Source: Proruminimicrobium sp963666965
GTDB taxonomy: Bacteria > Elusimicrobiota > Endomicrobiia > Endomicrobiales > Endomicrobiaceae
Assembly (NCBI GenBank): GCA_963666965.1
Contig: OY762939.1
Span: 1,550,001-1,614,000, forward strand
Direction of reading: 5' to 3'
Length of the DNA: 64,000 nucleotides
Shown here: positions 46,853 through 54,699 of the stretch, piece after piece
How positions within the stretch are numbered: the stretch's first letter is position 1
Layout: each line of letters begins with the position of its first letter
Notes under the pieces: generated by a model
Databases searched by the model: none
The model's input: only the letters and a program-made list of their open reading frames with translations
What the model was told of the DNA's origin: nothing
Position numbers and translations under genes: made by a program

Positions 46853-47926
46853 TTATATATCCTTTGGCGTTAAGTTAAACTTTTTCATATTTTTTTTAGC
46901 ATATTCCATCATTTTTTTATGGGTATCCGGTCTGAATGTTATATGAGAAGAAATTTTATCAATGTTTCCTGAATTGTATTCAATACATTTGGCACAAATT
47001 TGATTTGGCCTGCCGGTGACAAGTTCCTCTCGAATTTTTTTATATTCTTTTGAATTCCACAATTGGTCAAAAGACATATTATTTAAATCACCGATATGCC
47101 TGCCTGCAAAAACACAAGCGTTTACAGTTCCCTGGTTCTCAACATAAATATAATTCCAGGGGCATCTGCATACTTTAGGCTCTGTTTTAATATTAAAAAA
47201 TTTTTGCGGCAAATTAATGTATATCCCGAGTTTTTTTGCAAGTTCTGCAGCTTTATCGATATTATCATTTGTTTTTTTCTTATCGGTAAAAACGGTAAGA
47301 TCAAAATCTTTCGGTTCAAAAACAGTCAAGTATCTGAAAGTAACGGCATCAATTTTTAATTTATCCGCGAGTCTGACAAAATTACACATATCGTCAATAT
47401 TAATCTTTGTTATAACAAAATATAAAGTTATTTTTATATTCTTTTGCTGTCTTAATATTCTTATATTTTCAATAATGTCTTCGAACCCATCAGTCCCGGT
47501 CATTTGCCGATGCATTTTTTTATCCGAAGAATGAAGAGATATTATTATATTGAATTTGCCGTCTTCAAAATTTTTATTTTTTAAGTTTATTCCGTTTGTA
47601 AAAAAAGTTTTTGTCTGGTTTGGAAGTGTCTTATTTATTCTTTTTATAAAAGAATTTATTTCGGGCATCAAAAGAAGTTCGCCGTAACCGTGAAAATCAA
47701 CATTTTCGGCTTTGGACAAAACATCTTTCAGTTTTTCCTCAAAAAATATTTTATATCTTTCAATTGAAAACTGCGGATAGTTCCCGCCCAGACAAAAAAT
47801 GCATTTTGCATTGCAAAAAAAATGAGCCCCTATTCCTATATTTTTAGGTGACGAGCTCAGCTTAATTACGGAACGCGCTGTTTCGAAATCATTTAAAACA
47901 CTGTTAAATTTTATTGAATTGTTCAC
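46853..47926 (-). CDS. Radical SAM/SPASM protein, pair B (upstream of giant gene)
   Basis: 357 residues. Cysteines 38, 42 and 45 (FFCNAKCIFCLGG), HGYGELLLMPEI in place of GGE, SPASM block VCRCPWNYIYVENQGTVNACV...CAKCIEY, and the tail SHITFRPDTHKKMMEY. Full-length paralogue of the 33,976 gene; together they bracket the giant protein and two sugar-transferase genes. The paired conservation of the unusual C-terminal tail suggests a shared substrate or partner. Confidence 0.85.
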   Translation of the reverse strand: MNNSIKFNSVLNDFETARSVIKLSSSPKNIGIGAHFFCNAKCIFCLGGNYPQFSIERYKIFFEEKLKDVLSKAENVDFHGYGELLLMPEINSFIKRINKTLPNQTKTFFTNGINLKNKNFEDGKFNIIISLHSSDKKMHRQMTGTDGFEDIIENIRILRQQKNIKITLYFVITKINIDDMCNFVRLADKLKIDAVTFRYLTVFEPKDFDLTVFTDKKKTNDNIDKAAELAKKLGIYINLPQKFFNIKTEPKVCRCPWNYIYVENQGTVNACVFAGRHIGDLNNMSFDQLWNSKEYKKIREELVTGRPNQICAKCIEYNSGNIDKISSHITFRPDTHKKMMEYAKKNMKKFNLTPKDI

Positions 47927-47935
47927 TTTTTGATT

Positions 47936-48994
47936 TTATAAAAAATTTACATGGTCAACTTTTTTTTGCATATTAAAAAGCACCGTGTTAAAGCTGTCAC
48001 ATCTGCACAAAAGAGGGCAGTCGGCAAAATTTATATTTGAAAACACTTTTTTCCTTAAACCTGACCGCCATATTTCCTTAAGAGTATTCTTTTTAAGATC
48101 GCCTATACAATACTTATTCATTCCTCTCATATGGCAGCACAAATACATTTTTTGATCTGCCGCCACGACAGTTGCAAAATTATGTCCGTAACACACGTCG
48201 TATTGTCTGTCTATATTTTTGGATTCCATCAAAATATATTTATGAACCGAACTTACAACTGAAAAATTTTTAGTCCCGAAACTTTCAGCTTTTTTCATTT
48301 TTTTTAGAATATCAGACTGATCTGACGTGTTAATTTCTTTTTCTTTAAATCTTTTTAAAAGAGGTCTGTATTGTGCGTAATCTACTCCGAGTTTTGCGCC
48401 GAGCTTGGCAAAAGGGATTATATCTTCAACCGTTTTGTCATAAGTCAGCAAGCCAATACCTATTGTTGTATCTTTTTTTAAACTTTTTTTTGCCTGAACA
48501 AGCATTTTTATATTTTTAATTACGTTATCAAAAGTCGACGCATTCATTCCGTGCGTAATCTTATATTTTTCTTTTGAAGACGCATCAAGGCTTATTCTTA
48601 TCCAGGTGCAGCTGTTTACTATATCTTTGACATTTTTTTCATTCAATAAAATTCCGTTTGTTATAAATCCAACATCCAAACCTATCTTTTTTGCATAAAT
48701 AACTGCATTTACGGTATCTTTGTTGCACAAAGGATCTCCGCCGCCGGTAAATGTAACGGCTTTTCCGCCAAATGATTTAATTTGTTTTAATATTTTTTTT
48801 GCTTCTGCAAGACTCATGCTCACGAGATGTTCCGATTGTTCAAAAAAACCAAAACAGAAATGGCATTTTGCATTACATACGTTTGTCATATCTAACTCAT
48901 AAGTGACAGGCCTTGAAATTCCATCTTTCTGCCATTCGCTTATTCTGTCAATATGTTGTAAGATTTTTGAAGAAGAAAACTGACTGACTTTCAT
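47936..48994 (-). CDS. Radical SAM/SPASM protein
   Basis: 352 residues. Cysteines 40, 44 and 47 (TNVCNAKCHFCFGF) and VTFTGGGDPLCNKDT, where Asp stands for the usual Glu of GGE. SPASM-like end: DVCYGHNFATVVAADQKMYLCCH...CPLLCRCDSF. Its N-terminal helix (LQHIDRISEWQKDG) resembles that of the 32,977 gene. Four nt separate it from the GT2 gene. Confidence 0.84.
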   Translation of the reverse strand: MKVSQFSSSKILQHIDRISEWQKDGISRPVTYELDMTNVCNAKCHFCFGFFEQSEHLVSMSLAEAKKILKQIKSFGGKAVTFTGGGDPLCNKDTVNAVIYAKKIGLDVGFITNGILLNEKNVKDIVNSCTWIRISLDASSKEKYKITHGMNASTFDNVIKNIKMLVQAKKSLKKDTTIGIGLLTYDKTVEDIIPFAKLGAKLGVDYAQYRPLLKRFKEKEINTSDQSDILKKMKKAESFGTKNFSVVSSVHKYILMESKNIDRQYDVCYGHNFATVVAADQKMYLCCHMRGMNKYCIGDLKKNTLKEIWRSGLRKKVFSNINFADCPLLCRCDSFNTVLFNMQKKVDHVNFL

Positions 48995-48998
48995 GTTA

Positions 48999-50270
48999 TT
49001 ACATTCCGTCTGGCAGTTTTTCCATTATTTCAAGAATATTCTTTGACCATTTATCAATTAAAAGTTCTATATTTTTAGTTCTAAGAACATTATAATTCAT
49101 ATTGTTCGCCGAATAACCTTTACCGCCTATATGATATATGAACGTATCCCCTGCTATTACTATATTGTATCCTGCCTGCTTTACTCTCATGCAATAATCA
49201 AAATCCTCGTAACCGCCGGGTCCGAACATTTCATCCAAAACTCCGACATTAAACAAAACTTCTCTCTTTATAAGAACGCAAAACCCTATAATTCTGCTGA
49301 CAGAAAACCAAAAACCGGCATTTTGATTCAGTATTTCACCGGCAAATTTTTGTATTGCCTCATCATCTGAAGCATCTCCGTCAAATACAACAACCTGTCT
49401 GCCTGAAGCATGGTTTGTACACGGTCCGACTATTCCTGTATTTTTATCGCTTTCGGCAACCGCAATCATTCTGCTCAGCCAGCCGTCCGTTAAAATTACA
49501 TCATTATTTAGCAACAGAACAAATTCACCCTCGGAAATTTCTATACCCTGGTTGTTTGCGCAGGCAAATCCTAAATTTGAATCGTTAAATATTGCCTTGA
49601 TGTTTGAATGTTTTGATTTCAAATCTTCCAGATAAGTTTTTGTATCGTCTTTTGTTGATCCGTTATCAACGAATATAAGTTCATAATTTACATCTGCAGT
49701 ATGCTTTAAAAGCGATTCCACGCAAATTTTAGTATCGTCAAGCTGATTATAAGTCAGCATTATTATGCTTACAAGCGGTTTTATTTTATCTGCAAACTGC
49801 AGCCCATTCGACATAAACCCGTCAATTGTGCTTACACTGACTTTTGCAGTCTTGCTTTTGATAAGCTCCGCCTGTTCTGAAAATTCAGTTATAACTGCAT
49901 CCGCCAATTGACAATTGCTTACCTCAAGAGAGCTTGAAGTTTTCAATATTTTATAAACTTCATCACAAATACTTTCATTTTGTTTAACATATTTTTCTAA
50001 ATTTGAAATTGAAGGAAGAAATAAAATAATTTTTGATTTAACGCTCAAAACCTTTGCGGCTCTGATTGATCTGTAGTATTCTGCAATATCCGAATAAGCA
50101 AAAATAATTGTTTCATATGAATTTGAGAGCAGTTGTTTTTTAAATGGTTCAATGCAGTCATCGGCAAAAAAGAAAAATTCGTATTTCCCGAATTTGTCAA
50201 AACATTTCTCATGTTTTTTGTCGATATTATCTTTATACTTTGCAGGTATGACTACTAAGTTTGTTGACAT
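48999..50270 (-). CDS. Glycosyltransferase family 2 with N-terminal extra domain
   Basis: 423 residues. About 165 N-terminal residues form a Rossmann-like domain of unknown role shared with the 44,422 gene. The GT2 (GT-A) domain starts VSIIMLTYNQLDDTKICVESLL, has FVDNGSTKDDT, LGFACANNQGI and the metal-binding LLLNNDVIL (about residue 255), and ends with YEDFDYCMRVKQAGYN. The set matches rhamnosyl/mannosyl-type inverting transferases, but the donor cannot be told. First protein gene of the array, 26 nt after tRNA-Pro, with GGAG before the ATG. Confidence 0.87.
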   Translation of the reverse strand: MSTNLVVIPAKYKDNIDKKHEKCFDKFGKYEFFFFADDCIEPFKKQLLSNSYETIIFAYSDIAEYYRSIRAAKVLSVKSKIILFLPSISNLEKYVKQNESICDEVYKILKTSSSLEVSNCQLADAVITEFSEQAELIKSKTAKVSVSTIDGFMSNGLQFADKIKPLVSIIMLTYNQLDDTKICVESLLKHTADVNYELIFVDNGSTKDDTKTYLEDLKSKHSNIKAIFNDSNLGFACANNQGIEISEGEFVLLLNNDVILTDGWLSRMIAVAESDKNTGIVGPCTNHASGRQVVVFDGDASDDEAIQKFAGEILNQNAGFWFSVSRIIGFCVLIKREVLFNVGVLDEMFGPGGYEDFDYCMRVKQAGYNIVIAGDTFIYHIGGKGYSANNMNYNVLRTKNIELLIDKWSKNILEIMEKLPDGM

Positions 50271-50296
50271 AAACCCATACTCTCCTGTAAGAAAAA

Positions 50297-50370
50297 TCGG
50301 GAAGGCGGGACTTGAACCCGCACCCTCCTGCTCCCAAAGCAGGCGCGATAGCCAATTACGCTACTTCCCG
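50297..50370 (-). tRNA. tRNA-Pro (anticodon UGG)
   Basis: The minus strand folds into a cloverleaf: acceptor CGGGAAG/CTTCCCG, T arm with GGTTCAAGTCC, and anticodon stem CCTGC/GCAGG around the loop TTTGGGA, giving anticodon TGG. Discriminator A; CCA is not encoded. A near-consensus promoter stands 34 nt upstream, and the GT2 gene follows after 26 nt without a visible terminator. Confidence 0.96.
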
Positions 50371-50403
50371 AATATCAGCATTTTTTAACGATCAGTGACG
50401 TTG

Positions 50404-50433
50404 ATTATATCACAATATAAGATTCTTTGTCAA
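50404..50433 (-). promoter_or_regulatory. Sigma-70-type promoter of tRNA-Pro and probably of the rSAM array
   Basis: Minus strand: TTGACA (50428-50433), 18-nt spacer, TATAAT (50404-50409). Both hexamers are consensus. The predicted start is about 27 nt before the tRNA. No other promoter of similar quality is seen ahead of the 33-kb array, and no terminator between the tRNA and the first array gene. Confidence 0.8.
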
Positions 50434-50549
50434 TTTGCGTATATCTTCGTAAAAATACCGTATCTCTGACTGAGAAATCGTCTTATATTATAAAATTTAA
50501 AAATAAACTTTTTATTTTTTAACGAATACCCAAACGCTAAACATCTGTC

Positions 50550-50576
50550 TTGAAAACAAAAAAATTCTGTTTTCAA
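50550..50576 (-). terminator. Hairpin after cls gene
   Basis: TTGAAAAC and GTTTTCAA form an 8-bp stem around an 11-nt T-rich loop, 23 nt after the cls stop. Likely a terminator separating cls from the tRNA/array unit, though without a long U tract directly after it. The rest of 50,434-50,598 is AT-rich with no other feature seen. Confidence 0.4.
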
Positions 50577-50598
50577 AAACGTTGAACTTTGAAAAAAA

Positions 50599-52044
50599 TC
50601 AGAATAAAGGGCTGAAAAGTCTCATCAGCGTCTGCATCAGTCTGTCTGTTTTACTCTGTATGCGAAGATAACCGTCATCCATAATCAAACTTCTGTTTAT
50701 ATCATCAATAAAAATATCCGACATTTGCGCAACAATCTCTTTGCCGTACATAAGCATAGTAAGCTCAAAATGAAGTTTAAAACTTCTTATATCTATGTTA
50801 AACGTGCCAAGCGATGCTACTTCGTTGTCGACAATCAATGTTTTGCTGTGAATAAAAGCAGGATAAAGATAAACCTTTGCTCCGATTTTAACCATATCGC
50901 TTACGTAACTTTTTGTAGCAAAATAAACCGCCTTTTTATCGGGTATTTCAGGAATCATAATTCTTACATCAACTCCGCCTCTGACAGCCGTAGCAATCGC
51001 ATCGGTGAAACTGTCATCAGGAATATAATAAGGCGTTTGAATCCATATCCTTTCTTTCGCGCCGTAAATAAGTTTTATGTAAGTTTGTTTTATTTCCTCG
51101 GTTACAACATCGGGACCTGAACTTATAAGCTGCATTGGAAGTATTTTTGTAACATCATGTCTGCCGAAATCAGATATCAGATTTGAAACATCTTTGTTCG
51201 CGACATAAGCGTAATCCTGCAAAAATCTCAAATTTATAAGAGCGACCGCATCTCCTATCACTCTCATGTGTGTATCGCGCCACGGAATTTCTCCCTGGTT
51301 CATATATTCGTCGCCTATATTTGCCCCGCCGGTATATGCGATTTCATTATCTATTATCACCATTTTGCGATGGTTTCTAAAGTTAAGATTTCTGTTTAAA
51401 TATTTCCAGGGCCCCTCTAAAAATCTCAAAACTTCGCCGCCGCTTTCTGTAAGCGGTTTAAAAAAATCTCTGTTAGCCCAAAGAGAACCTATATCATCCA
51501 CTATAAGTTTTATTTTTACTCCCTCTTTTGCTTTTTGAGCCAAAACCTCCAAAAGTTTTGATCCTACTACATCTTTTCTGTAAACAAAATACAAAACATT
51601 CACAGTTTTTTTTGCATTAGAAATATCATTTATCATATCCTCATACTGCTCAGATATGTCAGTGTAAATTTTTACGTCATTATTAATCGCAAGAGGAGCA
51701 AGATTATATTTTGAATTAAATTCTATTATATCCTTAACATTATTTTGCTCAAAAAAATCAGTTTTATTGAATTCTTTTATATTTCTCTGAAGAAATTTTG
51801 CAAGTTTTGTATCGCTCTGCATTTTTATATAAAATCTTTTCCGGTTTTTTAAAGACGGGCCTTTACCTATAAGAAAATATAGAAAAAAACCAAATATTGG
51901 CAGCAGAAGTATGACAAGAGTCCATACCATTATTGAATAGGGTTTTCTGTGTTCTTTAAAAATCATAAAGATTATCAACAGAAAATTAAAGAGAACAAAA
52001 CCGAGCAGTACAAGCCAATAAATGCCTATTTCCAGTTTAAACAT
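50599..52044 (-). CDS. cls: Cardiolipin synthase (phospholipase D superfamily)
   Basis: 481 residues from ATG 52044. Two N-terminal membrane helices (about 5-55 of the protein) are followed by two HKD motifs: HRKMVIIDNEIAYTGGANIGDEY and HSKTLIVDNEVASLGTFNIDIRS. These identify a bacterial Cls that condenses phosphatidylglycerol in the inner membrane. A six-codon-longer start (52062) exists, but GGGG about 8 nt before the ATG at 52044 and the promoter position favour the shorter form. Confidence 0.92.
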   Translation of the reverse strand: MFKLEIGIYWLVLLGFVLFNFLLIIFMIFKEHRKPYSIMVWTLVILLLPIFGFFLYFLIGKGPSLKNRKRFYIKMQSDTKLAKFLQRNIKEFNKTDFFEQNNVKDIIEFNSKYNLAPLAINNDVKIYTDISEQYEDMINDISNAKKTVNVLYFVYRKDVVGSKLLEVLAQKAKEGVKIKLIVDDIGSLWANRDFFKPLTESGGEVLRFLEGPWKYLNRNLNFRNHRKMVIIDNEIAYTGGANIGDEYMNQGEIPWRDTHMRVIGDAVALINLRFLQDYAYVANKDVSNLISDFGRHDVTKILPMQLISSGPDVVTEEIKQTYIKLIYGAKERIWIQTPYYIPDDSFTDAIATAVRGGVDVRIMIPEIPDKKAVYFATKSYVSDMVKIGAKVYLYPAFIHSKTLIVDNEVASLGTFNIDIRSFKLHFELTMLMYGKEIVAQMSDIFIDDINRSLIMDDGYLRIQSKTDRLMQTLMRLFSPLF

Positions 52045-52062
52045 TTTTGACGCCCCTGACAT

Positions 52063-52103
52063 ACAGTTTTTATGATTGTATTAAAAACTGTCGTCTTCGT
52101 CAA
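52063..52103 (-). promoter_or_regulatory. cls promoter with inverted repeat over the -10 box
   Basis: Minus strand TTGACG (52098-52103), 17-nt spacer, TACAAT (52075-52080). A 9-bp perfect inverted repeat, ACAGTTTTT (52063-52071) and AAAAACTGT (52083-52091), is centred on the -10 hexamer, as expected of an operator for a dimeric repressor. No regulator gene is nearby. Confidence 0.65.
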
Positions 52104-52126
52104 CCTTAATTGCCCTCTTAAAAAAC

Positions 52127-52156
52127 TTGACAAAGAGCATCAATTTTATATATAAG
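52127..52156 (+). promoter_or_regulatory. Promoter for the trpB-like/pyk/zip operon
   Basis: TTGACA (52127-52132), 18-nt spacer, TATAAG (52151-52156). It diverges from the cls promoter, with 23 nt between the two -35 boxes. The predicted start is near 52163, giving a leader of about 145 nt before the TrpB ATG. Confidence 0.65.
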
Positions 52157-52167
52157 TATAAGGAGTA

Positions 52168-52281
52168 ATGTTGAGCGTTTATTTTAGTATCCGTTTCAAA
52201 TATGTTTTTCAAAAATTATCAGAGATCCGATGGCGGACTCTTACTGCCTGAGGCCTTTCATTGCAGTATATTTTTAAAAAA
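52168..52281 (+). promoter_or_regulatory. Possible leader peptide and attenuator before trpB
   Basis: A 27-codon frame (ATG 52168 to TGA 52249-52251) follows an AAGGAG only 2 nt away and contains a single Trp codon. Its stop lies in the 15-nt loop of a 6-bp hairpin, TACTGC (52242-52247) with GCAGTA (52263-52268), followed by T-rich sequence. This could be an attenuator but is weak; I cannot match a T-box or known riboswitch. Confidence 0.25.
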
Positions 52282-52309
52282 TCAAACCATCAATATTAAG
52301 GAGCAATGT

Positions 52310-53674
52310 ATGTTAGAAGATAAAAAAATAATTTTAGGCGAAAAAGATATCCCCAGACAATGGTATAACATAGCTGCAGACTTAAAGCCTATGGATCCGC
52401 CGTTTAACACAAGAACGGGCAAGATTGCAACCAAAGAAGATTTTATGCCTATATTTTGTGAAGACATTATAAACCAGGAAATGACTCGAGACAGATTTAT
52501 CGATATTCCTGAAGAAGTGGTTCACATATATAAGATATGGAGACCTTCTCCTCTTATAAGAGCAAGACATCTTGAAAAATTTCTTGATACGCCGGCAAAG
52601 ATTTATTTTAAAAATGAAGGCGTAAGCCCTTCGGGAAGCCACAAATCCAATTCGGCAATACCTCAGGCTTATTACAATAAAAAATGCGGAGTGAAAAGAA
52701 TAGCCACCGAAACAGGCGCTGGTCAATGGGGTTCGGCTTTGTCAATGGCATGCAAATTCTATGATATGGAATGCGTTGTATATATGGTTAAAGTCTCTTA
52801 CGAGCAAAAACCCTATAGAAAAATTCTGATGCAGGTTTACGGAGCAAGCGTATTTTCAAGCCCGTCAAAATATACTGAAGTCGGAAGAAAAGTTTTAGAT
52901 ACGGATCCTTCAAATCCCGGTTCTTTGGGGATAGCTATATCAGAAGCAATTGAAGACGTCATTACACATAAAGATACCAAATATGCGCTTGGAAGCGTTT
53001 TAAACCATGTCGCATTGCATCAAACGGTTTTAGGTCTTGAAGCAAAAAAACAAATGGAAATAATCGGCAGATATCCTGATGTTATTATCGCATGCCTGGG
53101 AGGCGGATCTAATTTTGCAGGTTTGTCCTTTCCTTTTCTTATGGATAAAATTCAGGGAAAAAATAAAAATTTAAGAGCAATTGCAGTTGAGCCTTCGGCA
53201 TGTCCTAAACTTACGCACGGAGTTTTCGCATATGATTACGGAGACAGTTCGGGATTTACGCCTGCAATGAAAATGTATACTTTGGGGCACTCTTTTATTC
53301 CCGGCGGAACACATGCCGGCGGTTTAAGATACCACGGAGCTTCTCCTTTGGTTTCTGCAATAGTAAAAGAAGGCCTGGCAGAAACGGCTGTAGTTAAACA
53401 GAGAGAAGTTTTTGATGCTGCTATAAAATTCACAAGATGCGAAGGAATACTTCCTGCTCCGGAATCGGCGCATGCCGTAAAAGTTGCAATAGACGAAGCA
53501 TTAAAAGCAAAAGAAGAAGGTATTTCTAAAACAATATTATTTAATCTTTCGGGTCACGGACATTTCGATTTATCTGCTTACGAACATGCTCTTGCCGGAG
53601 ATCTTGAAGATTGCATATATTCAAAGGAAGAAGTCGAAAAGAATTTAAAATTTTTACCAGAGGTTAAAATATAA
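52310..53674 (+). CDS. Tryptophan synthase beta chain-like protein (TrpB2 type)
   Basis: 454 residues. PLP lysine in SGSHKSNSAIPQ (about residue 110), phosphate-binding CLGGGSNFAGL, and the C-terminal LFNLSGHGHFDL typical of the long TrpB2 subfamily, which has an N-terminal extension (WYNIAADL) and works without TrpA or with a different partner. Start: ATG at 52310 with AAGGAG 5 nt upstream; an in-frame ATG at 52202 has no ribosome site. No trpA is in the window; the next genes are pyk and zip (TAATG overlap), so its role may be serine/indole salvage. Confidence 0.92.
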   Translation: MLEDKKIILGEKDIPRQWYNIAADLKPMDPPFNTRTGKIATKEDFMPIFCEDIINQEMTRDRFIDIPEEVVHIYKIWRPSPLIRARHLEKFLDTPAKIYFKNEGVSPSGSHKSNSAIPQAYYNKKCGVKRIATETGAGQWGSALSMACKFYDMECVVYMVKVSYEQKPYRKILMQVYGASVFSSPSKYTEVGRKVLDTDPSNPGSLGIAISEAIEDVITHKDTKYALGSVLNHVALHQTVLGLEAKKQMEIIGRYPDVIIACLGGGSNFAGLSFPFLMDKIQGKNKNLRAIAVEPSACPKLTHGVFAYDYGDSSGFTPAMKMYTLGHSFIPGGTHAGGLRYHGASPLVSAIVKEGLAETAVVKQREVFDAAIKFTRCEGILPAPESAHAVKVAIDEALKAKEEGISKTILFNLSGHGHFDLSAYEHALAGDLEDCIYSKEEVEKNLKFLPEVKI

Positions 53675-54699
53675 TGGCTAAAACAGGAATAATTTGTACA
53701 ATGGGACCGGCGACAAGGTCAATGGAAATCTTGAAGAAAATGGCTGACTCGGGAATGACGGTCGCAAGACTGAATTTCTCGCACGGAAGTTTTGAACAAT
53801 ATGAAAAAGATATTGCTTTAATCAGAACCGTAAATAAAAAATACAGCAAAAAAATCAAAATTCTCGGCGATCTTGAAGGACACAGAATAAGAATCGGCCA
53901 GCTTAAAGACGGACAGCCCGTAACTTTAAAAAAAGGGCAGAAGCTGACTCTTACAAAGAAAGAAATAATCGGAGACAGCAATACCGTTTCAATAGATTAT
54001 TCGGGACCGATTTCGGATTTAAAAAAAGGCCTTGATATCTATATAGACGACGGCAATTTAAAACTTACAGTTCTTTCAGTCGCAAAAGACAGCGTCGTAA
54101 CCGAAGTTGAAGTGGATTATCTTTTGAAACAAAACAAAGGCGTCAATATACCGGATGCAAAACTGCATTTTCCGGAAATAGAAGAGCATGACATGGAACA
54201 TATTGAATTTGCGATAAAAAATAAGCTCGATTTTTTGGCAAATTCCTTCGTAAGAAACAAACAGGACATGCTTGCACTTAAAAATGCAGTTTCAGAAAAA
54301 CATCCAAAATGTAAATTGATAGCAAAAATAGAAGACAGAGAAGGGCTTGATAACTTAACCTCAATTCTTGACACTTGCGACGGAATAATGGTGGCCAGAG
54401 GCGATTTGGGAATATCAATTCCTTTATGGACCGTTCCCGTAGTGCAGAAATATATAATAAAAAAATGCCGTTCAAGAAATAAATTTGTTATTACTGCAAC
54501 ACAGATGCTTGAAAGCATGGTTGAATCCCCTACTCCTACAAGAGCCGAAGTAAGCGATGTTGCAAACGCAATAATAGACGGAAGCAATTATGTCATGCTT
54601 TCGGCTGAAACAGCTATAGGAAAATTTCCGGATAAAGCGGTAAAAATGATGGGTAACATTATAGCTTTCACCGAAAGAAACATTTACAGACTTTTATGA
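53674..54699 (+). CDS. pyk: Pyruvate kinase, short form lacking the C-terminal domain
   Basis: 341 residues against about 470 usual. The A/B-domain motifs are present: RLNFSHG, KIEDREGLDN (Lys-Ile-Glu), VARGDLGISIP, ATQMLESM followed by PTPTRAEVSDVANA, and MLSAETAIGKFP. The substrate-loop DTKGPEIR is altered to GDLEGHRIRIG. The protein stops right after the TIM barrel, so the regulatory C domain (about 130 residues) is absent and the stop is followed at once by the overlapping zip gene. It may be a catalytically competent non-allosteric enzyme or one with changed specificity. Confidence 0.88.
   Translation: MAKTGIICTMGPATRSMEILKKMADSGMTVARLNFSHGSFEQYEKDIALIRTVNKKYSKKIKILGDLEGHRIRIGQLKDGQPVTLKKGQKLTLTKKEIIGDSNTVSIDYSGPISDLKKGLDIYIDDGNLKLTVLSVAKDSVVTEVEVDYLLKQNKGVNIPDAKLHFPEIEEHDMEHIEFAIKNKLDFLANSFVRNKQDMLALKNAVSEKHPKCKLIAKIEDREGLDNLTSILDTCDGIMVARGDLGISIPLWTVPVVQKYIIKKCRSRNKFVITATQMLESMVESPTPTRAEVSDVANAIIDGSNYVMLSAETAIGKFPDKAVKMMGNIIAFTERNIYRLL

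Noticed and set aside
17206..50270. Small RiPP precursor gene within the rSAM array
   Set aside because: All intergenic gaps are 34 nt or less, and no short frame with its own ribosome site fits between the genes. A precursor elsewhere in the genome cannot be excluded.
17059..50370. Integrated genomic island with att sites at the tRNA
   Set aside because: No direct repeat of the tRNA 3' end at the far border and no integrase. Transfer remains possible, but I see no direct mark.
52157..52309. T-box or other known riboswitch ahead of trpB
   Set aside because: I could not find the T-box consensus or a specifier/antiterminator arrangement.
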